A stretch of DNA of 64,000 bases from Ephydatia muelleri (GCA_013339895.1 JABACO010000005.1:10043836-10107835); one strand, 5' to 3'. Positions 47,912 to 59,766 are shown, numbered from the stretch's first letter. Numbers and translations: made by a program. The notes: generated by a model not told the origin, from the sequence alone.

Positions 47912-49273
47912 AGTGTAGTTATGTCGTAAACTTTTATTAATAAAAATAACAATTTATTAATAAAGGAGCAATTATTCTTGCATGGAAGGAGGGTGATCTC
48001 AAAGTTGTGCCAAATTTCAGCATTTAAAAATAAACTTTTTCTGAAACCATCAAAAGTGTATGAATTGTGAACAACGTTATCGGCAAACTTATGAAAGCAG
48101 TGTGATTTGAACAAGCCTCCTCCTCAAATGTAGACCAGATATCGACAATGGATATGCGTATCAGTATTGCATTAATTAAAATAACTCTGAATGTTAAACT
48201 AAAGTTAGAGGTACAACCAGTTAACCAGTTTTCTGATTTAAAGGGTGAGGTGAGCCGGATTTGTGGAGTTGACGGGCGTCGTCCTTTTGAACAGAGCGGG
48301 GACGGGACCACAATGAGGCGACTTTTAGTCCATACCAGTGATGCAACTAACTAAACGCAAGAAAGTTGCCCATGATTCGTTTATTCATCATGGCCCCAAA
48401 AAGCACGAATGCTAGAAGTGTCCAAAACTAGTAACTTCGGACATTGTTGAACGCTGGGCATCTCGTCTTAGAGGTTGCGCTATAATGTCTCTTCTGAACC
48501 AAAGTTCATGCTGCTTACCGCCAAAGAAACTGAACTGTAGCGTTATTGTAACTGATGGCAGTCAGCGGCCTGATCCTGCGCCATCCTGCAGCCAGAACGA
48601 TCAAGCCTCCTGTTCGCACACCGACAGCCCTTCGTGCATCCCTGACGTGCACGTGCTGGCTCGTAGGTCTCGCGGGTCACCGGAAAATTAACCGTTTGGG
48701 TTGATCACATGGATAGTGCGTTTCAGCAGCCATTGGATGAGGCGTTTGCTTCTTTCTTCTTCCAGACAGTGATAGTAATGTAGTGATTGATGATGATAGC
48801 TGACAGTACTAGCCTCGAGTTCTAAATGCTGTGTACACTCCTTTGTTCTACTTTACGTAAACGTGTAAAGTTTACGTTAAGCTTCCTGTGCTTTATGTCA
48901 GTATGCCAACACAGTAGCGGCAATTAATAATTGCATGCACGTTCTAATGACTGAAGATGATTGAGCCTATATGACGCTTCTTTTTACGGCTTTTTAAACT
49001 ATTATAACTGGAGTATAAATACCGCGGCAGCCGGCGTACGGTATACGTCTATATACGTCGCGTAACACTGATTAAACAGTTGCATTTATTTTAGGCATAG
49101 GATTGGTGCAGAAGCTCCTCTGGACATAGTCGAGCTCTGCGTACACCTCTTCTTGTCTCTGATGATCGTATCATAAAATGTTAAAAATCGACGCCATTAT
49201 TCCGGTACATCACTGATTCTAATTAGACCTTCCTTATCGGTCAATATTAGTGGCGCGCGGGGCGTAAACAGAT
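47912..49273. other. no gene recognised upstream of the FKBP pair
   Basis: A plus-strand stretch at about 48370-48690 has a mildly protein-like frame (DIVERWASRLRGCAIMSLL) with an upstream stop; family unknown. The last 200 bases should contain the promoter of the first FKBP gene. Confidence 0.35.
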
Positions 49274-50947
49274 ATGAGGGGCGTCGGCTATTTACTGTTA
49301 TTGACAGCTACATCATGTGCAAATCTTTCCAGCAGCCAAGATGCGAAATTCGAGGTTATCACAGAGGTATGAGTATGTAGAATGTCACATTTGTAGTTAT
49401 ATATTGATTCCCACGACACAGGTTAAACCGGATGTATGTACTGTAGTCACTGAGCTCGGTGATACAATAGCGTTGTACTATTATGTAAGTCAAGCCATTT
49501 GTTTTGCTTCTTCTTCACTATTTGCATGCATTTTAAAGTGTGCAATGTATGCATTTTGAAGTGTGCAATGTATGCATTTTAAACGGTGCAACTGATGTAT
49601 ATGCAGATGTACATAAATGGATCCATGATGGAATCAAGTAGAGACCTCAACAACGGGAAACCTACGCAAATTGTTTTGGGTTCGGAATCCACCTTACCAG
49701 GTAAACAAAAAAAGTCTCTTTTCTATTCTTTTGCATGGACATGAAGTGCAAAACTGACAGCCATGCCCACGTCACGCATGGCTGCATAAAATCCGAGGGT
49801 TGAGCAGGAGGGTGTGGCGGTGTGGGAGGTGGTCAAGCACTTCGTGTCCTGCTGTGGAGTGTTGAATATAGGAAGACATGCAGGAGGTGCAGAGTTAGTA
49901 GTATGTGTGGTACAAATCAAGTGATGGTATATTATTGCAAGTCAACATAACATGTCATGGATATGGAACATTACTCAGTACACATCATCTTCCAAACATT
50001 ATGCCACTTACCTTCATCTATTGAGCTTTACTGGCTTTGCACTTTGACACACCTTTATTTGTGCATATGTTGTGTACACACACACACACACACAGACACA
50101 CACACACCCACACACACACAAACACACACACATGTACTGCTGCAAATCTTGGAATTGCATGGGTTGAAATAATGATATTCTCTACTTAAATGGTAAGGGA
50201 ATGTCCCTCTCAAACTGTCTTAGGGAGAGTGTAGTAGGCTTCAGCACTGGTGAGCTGACATCTTCTAAGACTTGCAATCAATGGCCCTCCCAAGCAGTCT
50301 CTTTTATAACATAATTGGGGTAGGGCAGGGTTGAAGAGTTAGTACAGTATCCCTGATCACAAGCTCTGATAATACAACAGGTCATGAAGGTTTTGAAATG
50401 ATTGAGTTATAAAAGAACAAAATCACACATCTATCGAGCATCCTATCTAAACATTTATCTTGTAAAAGATATACTACCCATAGCCCACGTCTTAAGCTTT
50501 ATGCACAGCTATGACTCTACATGTAAGGTGCAATGTATTATATGCATACCCTTACATTTATGCAGGATGGAATATTGGCTTATTGGGAATGTGTGTTGGG
50601 TAAGTTTCCTACTTTGGTGTATATAATTACTAATAGTTACGCATCCCATGCCTGAAGTGTACATGCATGTGCAGTCTTACGAGTGTGAATTTTTGCAGAG
50701 AGATTCGACGACTAATACTCCCTCCGGAATATGGCTTTGGAATTTATGCTCGAGGTGTTATAAATGGTACGCAGCACTGGAAAATAAACTGCAACTAACA
50801 TTGTGTGCTCCTTTTCTTGAAGGCAAAACAGTTCTCGTTTTTACCATCGAGTTGGTGGATATAAGAAAAACAAGCCCTGTCACTCAGAATAACACGGAAC
50901 CAGACGTTCAAGCCCCTAAAACATCGGAAAATAAACAAGAACTTTAA
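49274..50947 (+). CDS. FKBP-type protein, secreted or ER-luminal, altered active site
   Basis: Six exons: 49274-49366, 49422-49484, 49607-49700, 50566-50599, 50699-50766, 50823-50947; all GT-AG, phases consistent. About 157 residues. An N-terminal signal peptide (MRGVGYLLLLTATSC) precedes one FKBP domain (about residues 40-130). Relative to active FKBPs the FDSS motif is MESS, the usual V-I before the conserved Trp is replaced (STLPGW), and the Phe of the hydrophobic pocket is changed, while the Trp (GWNIGLLGM) and 'PPEYGFG' Tyr remain. Prolyl-isomerase activity is therefore doubtful. A short polar tail replaces the membrane anchor of its neighbour and there is no obvious KDEL-like signal. 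Exons 1-4 are the same lengths as in the gene at 51253. Confidence 0.88.
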
Positions 50948-51081
50948 TCAGTTTTCTTACTGATTTTACTGTAGTGTGTGTGGTTTGCTGTACAATGGCA
51001 TTAGATTGCATCCACCACATGTAGAGACATAATTTGTAGTGTGTTGTAAATCGACCAAACAAATATTATAAAACTAAGACC

Positions 51082-51187
<106 letters not shown>

Positions 51188-51252
51188 ATTATGAATTATT
51201 TCTGGTTAATTTCACATCTATCTTTTAATAATAGCCCGATCAGATCTGAACA

Positions 51253-54200
51253 ATGCGCCGCTTCCTGTTGTGTGTTCTGTTCGGCCTACTTTGCACCACA
51301 TCCATCGCCAAGAAGAAGCCCAAGGGAGTCGAGATTATCACAGAGGTTGTTTACCGTAGGCCTACGTAGCTGTATTCAATAAATAATTTGTGTTCGCTTG
51401 GGGATGCGTGTCAATGGGGTACTTCGCCTTTACTGCAGTCGAAACCGGATGACTGTAAGGAATTTTCAGAAAAAGGAGATACAATTCTGGTGCACTACAC
51501 GGTGAGTGATGCGCGCAGGGTTCACGTATGTCTAATTCAGTGCATACCCGAAACAGCGAGTAGTAGCAGCTTCTTAGGCAGCCGTGTCTTTCTTCGGTTG
51601 TCATTCTGATCATCCAGTGATATATTTTACGCATTTGTGTTCAATTCACAGGATTGCGCACACGCTAGACCTGCAGGGTTAAATATATTATTATGCATTA
51701 TATTTTTTATGCACGCTTATGTTAGAAAACACTTCAATGTCGCATTTCTAGGGAGCTCTTGAGTCGGGACAGGTGTTTGACTCCTCGCGGGCGACGGGCA
51801 GAGAGCCCTTCTCGCTTGTGCTGGGTACCGGACAGGTCATTAAAGGTGAAAGTAACATGGGCATGCGGTGGGCGTTATATAGAATTATGTTACAGTGCCA
51901 GCTCGAAGATACGGAAATTAGCACCTCCTAGATACGGAAAATAAGGCATATTCATCGGGAGTTAGGAAAACTGTTGCCAAGGGTCATGCTACCCCACCAA
52001 CCTTCCCTCTAATCAGATAGTCAAGAAGAAGCACTTACCTTTGCAATTAACTTCTATCGATGCAATTGAATTTTAGCTGCTCTTCAAGATCCGCTTTTGA
52101 TCGTTTTATAAAACCTTACTTTCTTCGCGTCCATGTAGAATGAACGTGCAGAAGATTAATGCATTGCACTCACTCAACTTGAACCTATGCACTGAAGTAA
52201 AAATTCAACGTGTATCTCAAATGCCCACTTGGGTAGACATGCTGCCTTGCGTGTGCAAACTTCACTTAAGTGTTATCACACACCCAGCCGCATTGTACAC
52301 ATGTACATCTACCTACAGATGTAGGCATGCTGCATATACACACATATACAGGGTGCATGCTAAGTGTTGCTAACATTTGCACTACATGTGCACATGCTAG
52401 ATGAAATTTTTATTTCAGTGCATAGGGTCAAGTTGGGTGAGTACAATGCATTAATCTTCTGCACGTCCATTCTACATGGACGTGAAGAAAGTAAGGTTTA
52501 ATAAAATGATCAAAAGCGGAGCTTGAAGAGCAGCTAGAATCCAATTGCATCTAGCTTTGTTCATTGCAAAGGTAATGCTTTCCATGACTATCTGATTAGA
52601 GGTAAGGATGAAACAATTAGTGTGGTAGCATGACCCTTGGCAAAGTACACTGACAGTTTTCCTAACTCCAGATGAATATGCCTTATTTTCCATATCTAGG
52701 AGGTGCTAATTTCCGTATCTTCACGGTACAAGATTTTTTGTAAGTGGAAGTGAATTATCTGTTGAGTTATTACTGATGCTCTATTACAACTTTCCAAAAG
52801 TTTAAAGTGAAAATAGAATGTTAATTTTCTAATGCCTGTGCCGTAAGCAACCCTTCCAGTTGTATGTGCCCGTGAGTACTAAATATGTATACGTGATCAT
52901 GTATCATTGGACACTCGGCAACTTGAGTTTCTTTTGATAATAAATTTGTATGCTAATTATGGTATGGACAAAAGCTATGGATGATGCCAAATCTTTCAAA
53001 GTGACCGCACATTATTTAAATGTGCATCTTATTGGATTACTATGTTTTAATTGATCTATTTATGTAGGATGGGAAGATGGCCTACTTGGCATGTGCGTTG
53101 GGTGAGTCACCAGTGAGTCTATGGTGTGCGTGTGTTATTGCTGTTGCGCCACATTATAAAGATTCAAAGGTGCTCTTCATATGCATTCTATATATACTTT
53201 TAATGTATTTTGTGTAGAGAAATGCGCAGGCTAATCATCCAACCAGAGATGGCATACGGAAAAGCTGGTGTTGAAGGAGTTATTCCAGGTATTAACCATG
53301 AACCTTTTTGATCTCTTAAGGCCATTTTGATGTCGAGTAATAATTTGAGACAGCTGTATTGTGGTCGCGAGCATGTTAATCCTCACCATTATACTGCGGT
53401 AAGGACAATTGAAGTGAAGTTTGTATGATCTGCAAGTATTCAGTGACCAGTGATCTCAGTTTAGTTGATTGAATGGACAACTTCATGATCTGATTATTTT
53501 GTACTCCAGATGTGACGTCACGTAGTAGGGCATTACGAAGAAGTCTGCTGTCTCCTGCTTGTATTGTGGGACACATAATTGCAAACATGGCCTAGCATGT
53601 TTCACTAACTTGCAACGAACGAGATTACAACTAGACCACATCTGGAGTACAAAATAATCAGATTGTAAAGTTGCCTGTTACTAAGGATGGATGTTGAATA
53701 CATTTATGTGTCGTCTCATTTGTGGCCCACCCAAGTGATCCCCTGTATAAAACTCTAGAATGTCCACTACCCTATGCTTATGTGGTGTTTGTACCGTATA
53801 GCGGGTAATTTTCGTGGGGTTTAATTTTTGTGGTTTCTCCATATTTAATTAGTTCGTGGTTAAAATTTTGTGGTTTCAGTGAACCTCGACATTATAATGA
53901 TGTCACACCCATGGACACACCTACCCTGTGCGTGCATTCTCAGGTACAAATGGTAGACTTCTTCTAATGTATGAACGATATAGACTGTGGTAATGGGCCA
54001 TGAGGATCAGGCAATTCTGTATTTTGTCTCTTGAAGTAGGGAAATAAGGCCATACTGCGTTTTAGATTTTAGTCTTTCACAAAAAAAAAACAGCTGGAGT
54101 CCTAACGATACGCGTACGTATAGCGTACACGTGTTTATGGGCATGACAAGAACCAAACTAATTGCAAATGTTCATGGGTTAAATTTTTGTGGTTTAAAAA

Positions 54201-54538
54201 AAAAAACCCACGAAAACCACGAAAATTTAACCCCACGAAAATTACCCGCTATACGGTATATGGTGTGATGTGACTGAGGTCCCTTCGCCACCTCTCTTCA
54301 CAAAGGTGACGCAGTACTACTGTTCTCTGTGGAGCTACTGGATCTGAAGAAGAGGTCCATTCTAAGCGTTCCTCAGGGGAGTGGCTTCTACACTGCCGTT
54401 GGTGTGGCGGTGCTCATTGGTCTGGGGGCGTACGAGCTGTATCGCAGGGCAAAGCAGGAGACGGCCAAGCCAGCAAAGTCAAAGGAACACTCGAACACAA
54501 GAGTACAGCAGAAGAAAAAATCCAAGAGAAAGGACTAA
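51253..54538 (+). CDS. FKBP11: FKBP11-like peptidyl-prolyl isomerase, membrane anchored
   Basis: Six exons: 51253-51345, 51439-51501, 51752-51845, 53068-53101, 53218-53288, 54306-54538. About 195 residues: signal peptide (MRRFLLCVLFGLLCTTSIA), FKBP domain with intact FDSS, GQVIKGWEDGLLGM and 'PEMAYGKAG', then a single transmembrane helix (YTAVGVAVLIGLGAYELY) and a Lys/Arg-rich tail. The C-terminal helix followed by YRRAK and lysines is the layout of vertebrate FKBP11, an ER prolyl isomerase of secretory cells. Exons 1-4 match the upstream gene in length (93, 63, 94 and 34 bases) and exon 5 is only 3 bases longer, showing tandem duplication. Introns 3 and 5 have received a large foldback repeat and a MITE. 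AATAAA signals follow at 54711 and 54741. Confidence 0.92.
51902..52733. mobile_element. foldback element with arms of about 300 bases
   Basis: Left arm 51902-52206 and right arm 52403-52733 are reverse complements with moderate divergence and small indels; spacer is about 196 bases and microsatellite-like. Lies in intron 3 of the FKBP11-like gene. A single arm recurs at 18828-19030. No coding capacity. Confidence 0.85.
53792..54258. mobile_element. MITE with TACCGTATAGCGGG termini
   Basis: 467 bases; about 45-base inverted ends (TACCGTATAGCGGGTAATTT at left, complement at right), with further GTGGTTT motifs inside. Located in intron 5 of the FKBP11-like gene. No coding capacity. Confidence 0.85.
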
Positions 54539-54746
54539 ATTTATAGATGATGAACACATGAGTTGTAATCCATATGTTAATTTGGTGATTATGGACCTGG
54601 ATATAAGCCATGCATGGTGGAGAGGCGTTGGACATGTAGTAAGGACTTTTTTCCTGATTGCTTAAAACATTACAAAATGCTTTCTTCTCTAAGCTGGAGT
54701 TGTAAAAAAAAATAAAAGAGAATCGAGAGCAGTATAATGAAATAAA

Positions 54747-56106
54747 CTTTGTACATTCTATGTATCCTGGTGATTGTAGCTACAGGTATCAAGTTATTTG
54801 ATTTAAAAAAACCCCATTATTTTGCCATTGTGTCATCGTAGAGGGATGTAGACATTTGTGTGATTTGAAGATAAAGGCCCATGCAATGAAACTGCCTTCA
54901 ATTGGAAGTGTGATATTAATGAAGAGTACCCAGACTGATGTCATCAGTGTTAGCAATTTGTGCACAGTAGTGTCGGGGGTCAGCCTACTCTGTGGAACTT
55001 CTTCCAGTTTGTTGTGTTTCTCAGGACTAGGTCAGGTTGGACCTGTGTGGGGGAGGAGCTGTCTCATGTACAGCGGGGGAAGCCACAGAAAGCATTATCC
55101 ATCTTCTCATTGGAAAATACCTTTGTTACTACATGTAGATGAGCCCAAAGCTAGAATGTTGATATTAGCCAGCCCAGAATCTTACATTTATTATTTCAGA
55201 TTTGTAATCCTATGTCGCAGAGAGCTTGCATGGAGCACAGAAACTATGGACTTCTCTAAATTGGTGTCGCGCCTTACATGCAGTGGGAAAACCCAATTAA
55301 ATCAAGCTCAGCATGACATCCATAAGTGGCTACATCTACACCTCCCCATGCAGAACCAATGCAATTGCCATCCTCATGCACCAGGCACACAAAACCTCCA
55401 TAAGACTCTCCAGGCTCCAAGCTGGCACCTATCATTCAGAAATGTAGCCTGTTTGCTGATGTTATTTAATTATACAACGCAATGTTTAATAAAACCACTA
55501 CACAAAACCAGTACCCAAATAACTGTGTAATTAGCACAATAAGTTACTTGAGCATAAAACTCTTGCGCTTTGCCACATCAAAGCATACATATGATCAAAG
55601 TGACGTCTAAATGATAGTTGTGCATTACTGCCGAGCGTGTTCCCATCCTGCGTCCAACTTCTGCTGCAGCTCCAAAGGGTGCAACATTCGGATGGGAGAA
55701 CCATGCACTAGGGTTAATGTTAGCTTCTCCTACCATGAGCATGTTGTTGAAGAATTACACTGTATAGATTCAAAAAGGATACTAGTGACAACCAAATTGA
55801 TGTTGCACATTTAATCGACCATGCTGCGCAGCACTGAGATTCTGTCATTCCCTGTTATTGTGCATTTGGTTCAGCCATGCTTGGATTGATTGGCAAATGC
55901 ACCTGTTACAATGATGCACTCATTTGGATACATGTAACCCAGACACTAATCCTTCACGCTTATGCACACATTGAACAGGCAAACCTGTGTCTCATTTTGT
56001 ACCCATAGGAAGACAACAAGAGACAAACAAGGTAGGAAAAAATATATATCTGTAATTGAAAGTGAGAAGGAAGATATATAGAAGAGAGAGACATAGACAA
56101 GGTACA
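54747..56106. other. intergenic region between FKBP11-like and FEM1-like genes
   Basis: Convergent 3' flanks. A 224-codon open frame at 54856-55530 has no recognisable family or coding character and is not called. Confidence 0.45.
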
Positions 56107-58158
56107 TCAAATTTGTGCTGGTGGTGGTATTGCATATCTCCAGTCGTGGAGTTTAATGAGCTCTACTATGTGATGAGGGAGTCCAAAGGATGTATAGGGG
56201 AGCTTCTCACTGACGATCCGATTGGCGCAGTGGCACACAAGAGGGGAGGGGCCAGATGACTGCAGCACTGTCTTGACCAGGTCACTCGTGCAGATGTAGA
56301 ATGGCGACTGCCCTGAAGAACTAACCGCATCCACGTGCACACCCCCAACAATGAGCGGCGACACAAGTTCCTGCACATCCCCTTCCGGGAACGAGTTGGC
56401 CAATCGGACGGCAACGTGGAGAGGCCGCTCCCCTGCCGCGTTGGGTAGATCAATGACCTCGTCGGCCCCCCACCCTAGCAGTGCTTCGACCAGGAGCTTG
56501 AGAGAGGCAAACTTGTCGTATATCTTCTCCTCCTCTTCGATGACAGTGAAGTTGGTGAGTGCCAGGTGGAGGAGGGTCATCCCTTCGACCGAGTGCAGGA
56601 ACCGCTTCACAAACTCTCTCCCGCACGTGTCGCAGGCACTGCTACACAACACCCCTTCCTGCCTCACCTCTTTAGACACCTTGGTGTCGTAGTACAGCCA
56701 GGAGGCAAAGATGTACAGGAGAACCTCGAGTATCATCTGCGTCTCCACAAACAGCCCATCTTCGGGGCTCTGCTTGAGATGGTCGAGCACTTCCAGCTCG
56801 TTGAAGCCGAAGCGTATGTACCGGCCAAAGTCCGGACAGTAGCCGTCATGCACCATGTTCCAGATCCCGCACGCGTACTGGGCCAGGTCCTTCTCTAGGT
56901 CCCTCTGGAGTCCCTCCGAGTGCCCGTAACGGGCGTGCTTGATCTCGACCTCGCACACCTTGATTTCCATCTCCATGGCACGGAACCACACCAGCTCCGC
57001 CTCCCTGTACTGGCCGTGGTTGCAAAACGCGATCCCCCTCCGGATGAGGAAGTAGATGAGCCCCTGGTCGCCGAACCCCATGCACCGCTCCCTGATGATG
57101 AGGGACTGGTAGTAGGCCTCGTAGCGGGGGAAGCTCGGGTCGCTTGCTTTGGTCATGAGGTCGCTCAGGTCACGGATCTCCGCCCTGAACCCGTAGTTCT
57201 CGACAGGACTGAGGAAGTGGGGGACGAGACCATGCTGCTCTCGAAGCACGAGCGCCCTCTCCCAGAGGTCCCGGGAACTCATAGTGAGACCCCGGGAACT
57301 GATCTCGCACCGCGTCGACCCCAGGAGGAGGCAGGCGTCGGAGGTGCACGAGACTGGGCACCCGGAGAGGCCGGTGAGATCCTGGACGACTTTCTTCTGT
57401 CCTGTGGAGGCAGCGAGGAAGAGTGGACAAGGTACGTAGCCTTCGATGTGCGATCGCGCTTCAGAGAACATAGGGGAGTGGCCGATGCTGAGAAGGTATT
57501 TGACGACGTCCAGACGTCCTTTTGCTGCGGACAGGTGCATGACAGTGTAGCCGTTGATGGTGGTCTGCTTGAGGTCAGCACCCTTTTCGACGAGGTACTT
57601 CACTGCGGGTAGCTTACCCCTCATGGCGGCGATGCACAGGGGACTCTGGCCTATGCAGTTGGGCATGTTGATGTCTGCGCCGCTTGCCAGGAGGTAGTCC
57701 ATCACCTCCATGTGGCCGTGGAAGGAGGCCCCCCGCAATGGCGTGGATTGGGTGAGCGTGGGCTGGTTCACGGAGGCCCCGTTCTCCACGAGGACCTTCA
57801 CCACGTCCAGGTGGCCTCCCGTGCTGGCCGCCCACAGGGCTGTCGAGCAGTGGACCTTCTTTTTGGTGGTAACGGAAATGATCGTGGCCGAGTGATTGAT
57901 GTCGAAGATTTTACCCGCTATGTCCAAGAAGTACTTGACGACGTTTAGGTTGCCCTGCTGGGCTGCCAAGACGAAAGGCGCGCACTTCTGGAGCCTGGGT
58001 GGAGGGCAGAAGGTCTTTGGTCCCACCACGCACTTTCTGGTGTCCAGAATGTTCTGTATGTATGATGCCAATGGTGGCACGTTGTCCGTGTTGGCCAGGG
58101 TACATATGTGATCGTATTCTTCCTCGATCAATTCGCAAACTGTTTTATAATCGTCCAT
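56107..58158 (-). CDS. FEM1-like ankyrin protein, CUL2 ligase substrate receptor
   Basis: Single exon of 683 residues, within the 617-669 residue range of the FEM1 family or slightly longer. ATG at 58158 (MDDYKTVCELI) is used because the extension upstream begins with TTG and runs into a repeat. About residues 65-240 hold ankyrin repeats (APFVLAAQQGNLNVVKYFLD, TALWAASTGGHLDVVKVLVE, TPLRGASFHGHMEVMDYLL, 'SPLCIAAMRGKLPAVKYLVE', 'TVMHLSAAKGRLDVVKYLL'). A TPR-like middle follows (RDLWERALVLREQH, 'AYYQSLIIRERCMG', 'QYREAELVWFRAMEME'), then C-terminal ankyrins (MTLLHLALTN, 'ERPLHVAVRLAN') and 'LPHHIVELIKLHD'. Known FEM1 proteins recruit substrates with Arg-ended C-degrons to CUL2-RBX1. Which of FEM1A/B/C it corresponds to was not resolved. 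Confidence 0.9.
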   Translation of the reverse strand: MDDYKTVCELIEEEYDHICTLANTDNVPPLASYIQNILDTRKCVVGPKTFCPPPRLQKCAPFVLAAQQGNLNVVKYFLDIAGKIFDINHSATIISVTTKKKVHCSTALWAASTGGHLDVVKVLVENGASVNQPTLTQSTPLRGASFHGHMEVMDYLLASGADINMPNCIGQSPLCIAAMRGKLPAVKYLVEKGADLKQTTINGYTVMHLSAAKGRLDVVKYLLSIGHSPMFSEARSHIEGYVPCPLFLAASTGQKKVVQDLTGLSGCPVSCTSDACLLLGSTRCEISSRGLTMSSRDLWERALVLREQHGLVPHFLSPVENYGFRAEIRDLSDLMTKASDPSFPRYEAYYQSLIIRERCMGFGDQGLIYFLIRRGIAFCNHGQYREAELVWFRAMEMEIKVCEVEIKHARYGHSEGLQRDLEKDLAQYACGIWNMVHDGYCPDFGRYIRFGFNELEVLDHLKQSPEDGLFVETQMILEVLLYIFASWLYYDTKVSKEVRQEGVLCSSACDTCGREFVKRFLHSVEGMTLLHLALTNFTVIEEEEKIYDKFASLKLLVEALLGWGADEVIDLPNAAGERPLHVAVRLANSFPEGDVQELVSPLIVGGVHVDAVSSSGQSPFYICTSDLVKTVLQSSGPSPLVCHCANRIVSEKLPYTSFGLPHHIVELIKLHDWRYAIPPPAQI

Positions 58159-58189
58159 TCTGATTTGGGTCCACTGGGGCGAGCTTGCT

Positions 58190-58304
58190 TGTGTCGTACT
58201 AGTCTCGTACCCAGACCCTGATTTCCACAGCTGCGGATGGATTACATCACCGCTACGTGGAAAGAGGGTCTGGTGAACTGCTGTACTCAATTCTGTCCAC
58301 GGTC
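58190..58304. repeat. short repeat, left member of an inverted pair
   Basis: About 105 bases nearly identical to the reverse complement of 59937-60045. Internally it has mirrored ends CCAGACCCT and AGGGTCTGG, so it is itself a small MITE-like unit, followed by GTACGAGACTAG. It directly abuts the FEM1-like 5' end and probably lies in its promoter or 5'UTR. Confidence 0.85.
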
Positions 58305-58372
58305 ACCAGAATGTTGGGGAACCAATCAGATTCGAGGTATGCAATAATTCGTTATTAACTAGAGTTTATTAG

Positions 58373-58603
58373 GAATGTGTGACGTACGTATGGAGTTTGG
58401 GGTATACAAAGCTGAAAGACGAGCAATTAAGGACTGTCAGAGATGTACTTAGTGGGCTCGATACCGTTGTTAGTTTACCGACAGGATACGGCAAGTCGTT
58501 GTGTTACGCATTTCTACCGTGGGCTTTTGATGAACTTCGGAACACGAAGAAAGCAAGCATTGCGTTGGTAGTTTCGCCGCTTGTAAGTTTAACGACCGAT
58601 CAG
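58373..58603 (+). pseudogene. RecQ-like helicase fragment, single exon
   Basis: 77 codons from a possible acceptor (TTTATTAG) to donor CAG/GTAAGA, with no in-frame ATG. It encodes a Q-motif-like 'YTKLKDEQLRTVRDVL', Walker A 'LPTGYGKSLCYAFLPWAF' and motif Ia 'LVVSPLVSLTTDQ'. Motif II (DEAH) and everything after are not found before CAND1 begins. RecQ-like genes of this type are abundant in sponges and cnidarians. It lies between inverted copies of a short repeat, so it may be a captured or residual fragment. Calling it the first exon of a functional gene would require distant exons that are not visible. Confidence 0.75.
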
Positions 58604-58683
58604 GTAAGAGCGTATACTTTATTTTGCGTACTAACATGCTACTTTAGCTACGTATACACAACACCGAGAGACGCGCGCGCGCA

Positions 58684-58684
58684 C

Positions 58685-58728
<44 letters not shown>

Positions 58729-58731
58729 TGA

Positions 58732-58776
<45 letters not shown>

Positions 58777-58794
58777 TGATCACACACATACACA
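58684..58794. repeat. (CA)n microsatellite, two blocks
   Basis: Two CA tracts separated and followed by AAACGTGATCACACAC, duplicated as a unit. Confidence 0.9.
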
Positions 58795-59087
58795 CAATGG
58801 AACCTGCACGCATTAAAGTTAGCAAAGAAGGTTGACATCCAAACAGATGTGGACTAATTAGAAGACTGGAACCAAACGTAGACTTACAAATAATATGCAT
58901 GGTCCAAACAAAAGTGTGTATATGCTCTGTTTTAGTTTCAAACGTACGTTCTTTTAGTAGGTGTTGTGATTGAGAGGGATTCAAAGGCTGGTGCAGCATA
59001 TGGTGTATGTTTTGCCGACAAAGCATGTACTTAATGCACTTCGTCCACATCTCTCTTCACCATCTAACCTTCTTTCCTTCCCTTTCA

Positions 59088-59208
59088 CACACCCACAAAC
59101 ACACACACACAAACACACACAGACACACACAAACACACACACAAACACACACACAAACACACACACACGGACACACACAACAAACACACACACGAACACA
59201 CACACAGA
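59088..59208. repeat. (CA)n microsatellite with AAAC interruptions
   Basis: CACACACAAA units repeated about ten times. Confidence 0.9.
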
Positions 59209-59428
59209 GGTTAGTCTCTGGCATTGATTTGAGAGTAAAAGCAACACTTTTTCAATGCAATGGGATGCATAACCTCAATAAAGTGTACAAGACAGGAGTT
59301 GTAGTCTCAAGCTCATTGTGCAGTTTGTTCCAGGAAAGGGCACACAAATGTTCTCTCTGGCCATGAAAGAGAATTGAAGTTGACTTTATCTTTAGCTACA
59401 TATCGCAATCTTAGTAGTGGTGGCAACA

Positions 59429-59489
59429 GTACTAAGTAAATTTTAACAGCGATTCTCCAGGAGAATCGCTGTTAACATTTACTTAGTAC
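59429..59489. repeat. near-perfect 60-bp hairpin
   Basis: GTACTAAGTAAATTTTAACA...CGATTCTCC is followed almost immediately by its reverse complement with one mismatch. Next to it (from 59500) is a GC-rich segment with GGGGCTCCGCCCC, probably the edge of an unidentified mobile element. Confidence 0.85.
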
Positions 59490-59718
59490 ATCAAACAAGA
59501 ATTGGCTCCTGGGGCTCCGCCCCAGACCCCGATGGGGGAGCTTGCAGCACTCCCCCATACCTCCTAGCTGGGCACCACCCCTCCCGCACCTTCCCCCAGC
59601 GGGTCTTTCTCAATTTCATACAAATCCTGCATCTGGCAGTGTGTACCCTACCATACATACATGTACATTATCCTGGCTACGCCATTGCATGGTTGAGTCC
59701 ACTTATAACATGCTTTGC

Positions 59719-59719
<1 letters not shown>

Positions 59720-59765
<46 letters not shown>
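59720..59765. repeat. 46-base poly-C run
   Basis: Uninterrupted C homopolymer, the longest in the window. The length may be inexact because such runs sequence poorly. Adjacent CGAACACACAACCTGGCTACGGGGCCTG may be a hAT-like terminus. Confidence 0.85.

Positions 59766-59766
<1 letters not shown>

Noticed and set aside
54856-55530. 224-codon open reading frame on the plus strand
   Set aside because: No recognisable domain, no plausible splice context, mixed composition and convergent 3' flank position; most likely a chance ORF.
56920-57612. 230-codon frame opposite the FEM1-like gene
   Set aside because: Antisense shadow within a GC-rich coding exon; no domain.
58159-58290. 44-residue N-terminal extension of the FEM1-like protein
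   Set aside because: Begins with TTG and is encoded by a mobile repeat present again at 59937-60045.
59500-59600. GC-rich segment with GGGGCTCCGCCCC as bacterial contamination
   Set aside because: It is short, contiguous with a hairpin and poly-C run of transposon type, and flanked by normal host sequence.
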